NCBI GenBank assembly: GCA_003218735.1
Contig: QHOJ01000058.1
Coordinates: forward strand, 1-14,016
From: Verrucomicrobiota bacterium
GTDB lineage: Bacteria > Verrucomicrobiota > Verrucomicrobiia > Chthoniobacterales > UBA10450
Direction of reading: 5' to 3'
DNA: 14,016 nucleotides
Below are positions 13,294-14,016 of this stretch, one piece after another. The position numbers and the translations under genes are program-made. The notes below the pieces were generated by a model that had not been told where the DNA came from, searched no databases, and was given only the letters and a program-made list of their open reading frames with translations. The number at the start of each line of letters is the position of its first letter. Positions within the stretch are counted from its first letter, which is position 1.

Positions 13294-14016
13294 ATGCCTG
13301 CGCAAGTTATCAAAATCAGTGGTGCACGCCAGCACAACCTAAAGAACCTTCACGTGGAGATACCACGTGAAAAGTTGGTCGTCGTTACCGGCTTGAGCGG
13401 CTCGGGAAAATCATCGCTCGCCTTTGACACGCTTTATGCCGAAGGACAGAGACGTTACGTCGAGAGTCTCTCTGCTTACGCGCGACAATTCCTCGATCAA
13501 ATGGAAAAACCGGACGTGGACTTTATCGAGGGCCTTTCACCGGCTATTGCCATTGAGCAGCGCAGTGCTGGTGGCAATCCGAGATCGACCATCGCAACCG
13601 CGACTGAAATTTACGATTATTTACGCGTCCTCTTTTCAGCAGTCGGTCAGCCGCACGATCCGCTCACGGGACGGCCGCTTAGCCGGCAAACCCCACAACA
13701 CATTGTCGATCAAATTCTGTCTTATGAACCCGGGACTAGAATAGTCGTGCTCGCTCCTTTGATCGAAAACCAAGCCGGCGAATTCCGGGATGTGATCGAA
13801 AAGACGAAGCGCGAAGGATTCATTCGCGTTCGGATTGACGGCCAAATCAGCGAGTTCGACCGCCCGGAACCGATTCGGCTTAAGAAAAACAAGCGACACA
13901 CGATTGAGGCGGTCGTGGATCGGTTGGTCGTGCGCGATGGACTTCGCGTGCGCCTGACTGATTCAATTGAAATTGCGCTTAAATGGGGCAGGAATCGCGT
14001 GATAGTTTTAAAACAA
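13294..14016 (+). CDS. uvrA: Excinuclease ABC subunit A (UvrA), N-terminal part, cut by the window end
   Basis: DNA-damage recognition ATPase of nucleotide excision repair. The ATG at 13294 opens an uninterrupted frame of 241 codons to the last base; the full protein is about 940 aa or more. The opening [19 protein letters not shown] is diagnostic of UvrA, followed by Walker [21 protein letters not shown] (residues 33-52), [30 protein letters not shown] and [13 protein letters not shown]. After this, where E. coli has a CPDH-type Cys/His segment, this protein has [15 protein letters not shown] without cysteine. No SD is obvious. It is divergent from phoB and is not part of the phosphate module. 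The missing 3' part prevents checking the second ATPase site and zinc fingers. Confidence 0.96.
   Translation, partial: MPAQVIKISGARQHNLKNLHVEIPREKLVVVTGLSGSGKSSLAFDTLYAEGQRRYVESLSAYARQFLDQMEKPDVDFIEGLSPAIAIEQRSAGGNPRSTIATATEIYDYLRVLFSAVGQPHDPLTGRPLSRQTPQHIVDQILSYEPGTRIVVLAPLIENQAGEFRDVIEKTKREGFIRVRIDGQISEFDRPEPIRLKKNKRHTIEAVVDRLVVRDGLRVRLTDSIEIALKWGRNRVIVLKQ

Overview
The window is about 14 kb of bacterial chromosome, roughly 54% G+C by eye. It is a phosphate and polyphosphate locus flanked by unrelated genes. Gene content and order, short G/C-rich intergenic palindromes of the GGGAC...GTCCC type, and mostly weak Shine-Dalgarno sequences suggest a soil bacterium of the Verrucomicrobia type (Chthoniobacterales / Udaeobacter-like). 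That placement is inference from general resemblance, not a search result.

Layout. (1) Plus strand, 260-2239: a secreted sedolisin-type (S53) peptidase with signal peptide, propeptide and complete catalytic residues, closed by a very clear intrinsic terminator. (2) Plus strand, 2362-2778: a small DoxX-like membrane protein, possibly translated from a leaderless mRNA. (3) 2779-3030: a convergent spacer filled with short tandem and inverted repeats. (4) Minus strand, 12971 down to 3031: an uninterrupted co-directional run, phoB - phoR - [repeat pair, candidate Pho box, 5' hairpin] - pstS - pstC - pstA - pstB - phoU - ppk1 - ROK/polyP-glucokinase-like - sixA. (5) Plus strand from 13294 and running off the end: the N-terminal 241 codons of uvrA.

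How it fits together. PhoR/PhoB would sense phosphate limitation and activate pstS onward. PstSCAB imports phosphate and PhoU links transporter state to PhoR. Ppk1 stores phosphate as polyphosphate from ATP. The ROK kinase, overlapping ppk1 by ATGA, is a candidate for spending polyphosphate on a sugar. SixA is a phosphohistidine phosphatase. The locus reads as one sense-import-store-use module.

The main surprise is that two core parts look damaged by short deletions. pstC loses a conserved stretch and its reading frame near residue 263, while its last 50 codons survive in another frame. phoR begins with a plausible ATG 4 nt after phoB, but that frame stops after 12 codons. The recognisable phoR frame has no ATG/GTG/TTG before its PAS domain and no membrane segment. 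Either the phosphate-sensing module is decaying in this lineage, or the assembly has collapsed two short segments. A further observation is a family of GGGAC...GTCCC hairpins, one of which encodes the last residues of PhoR. No tRNA, rRNA, CRISPR array, IS element or integrase was seen.
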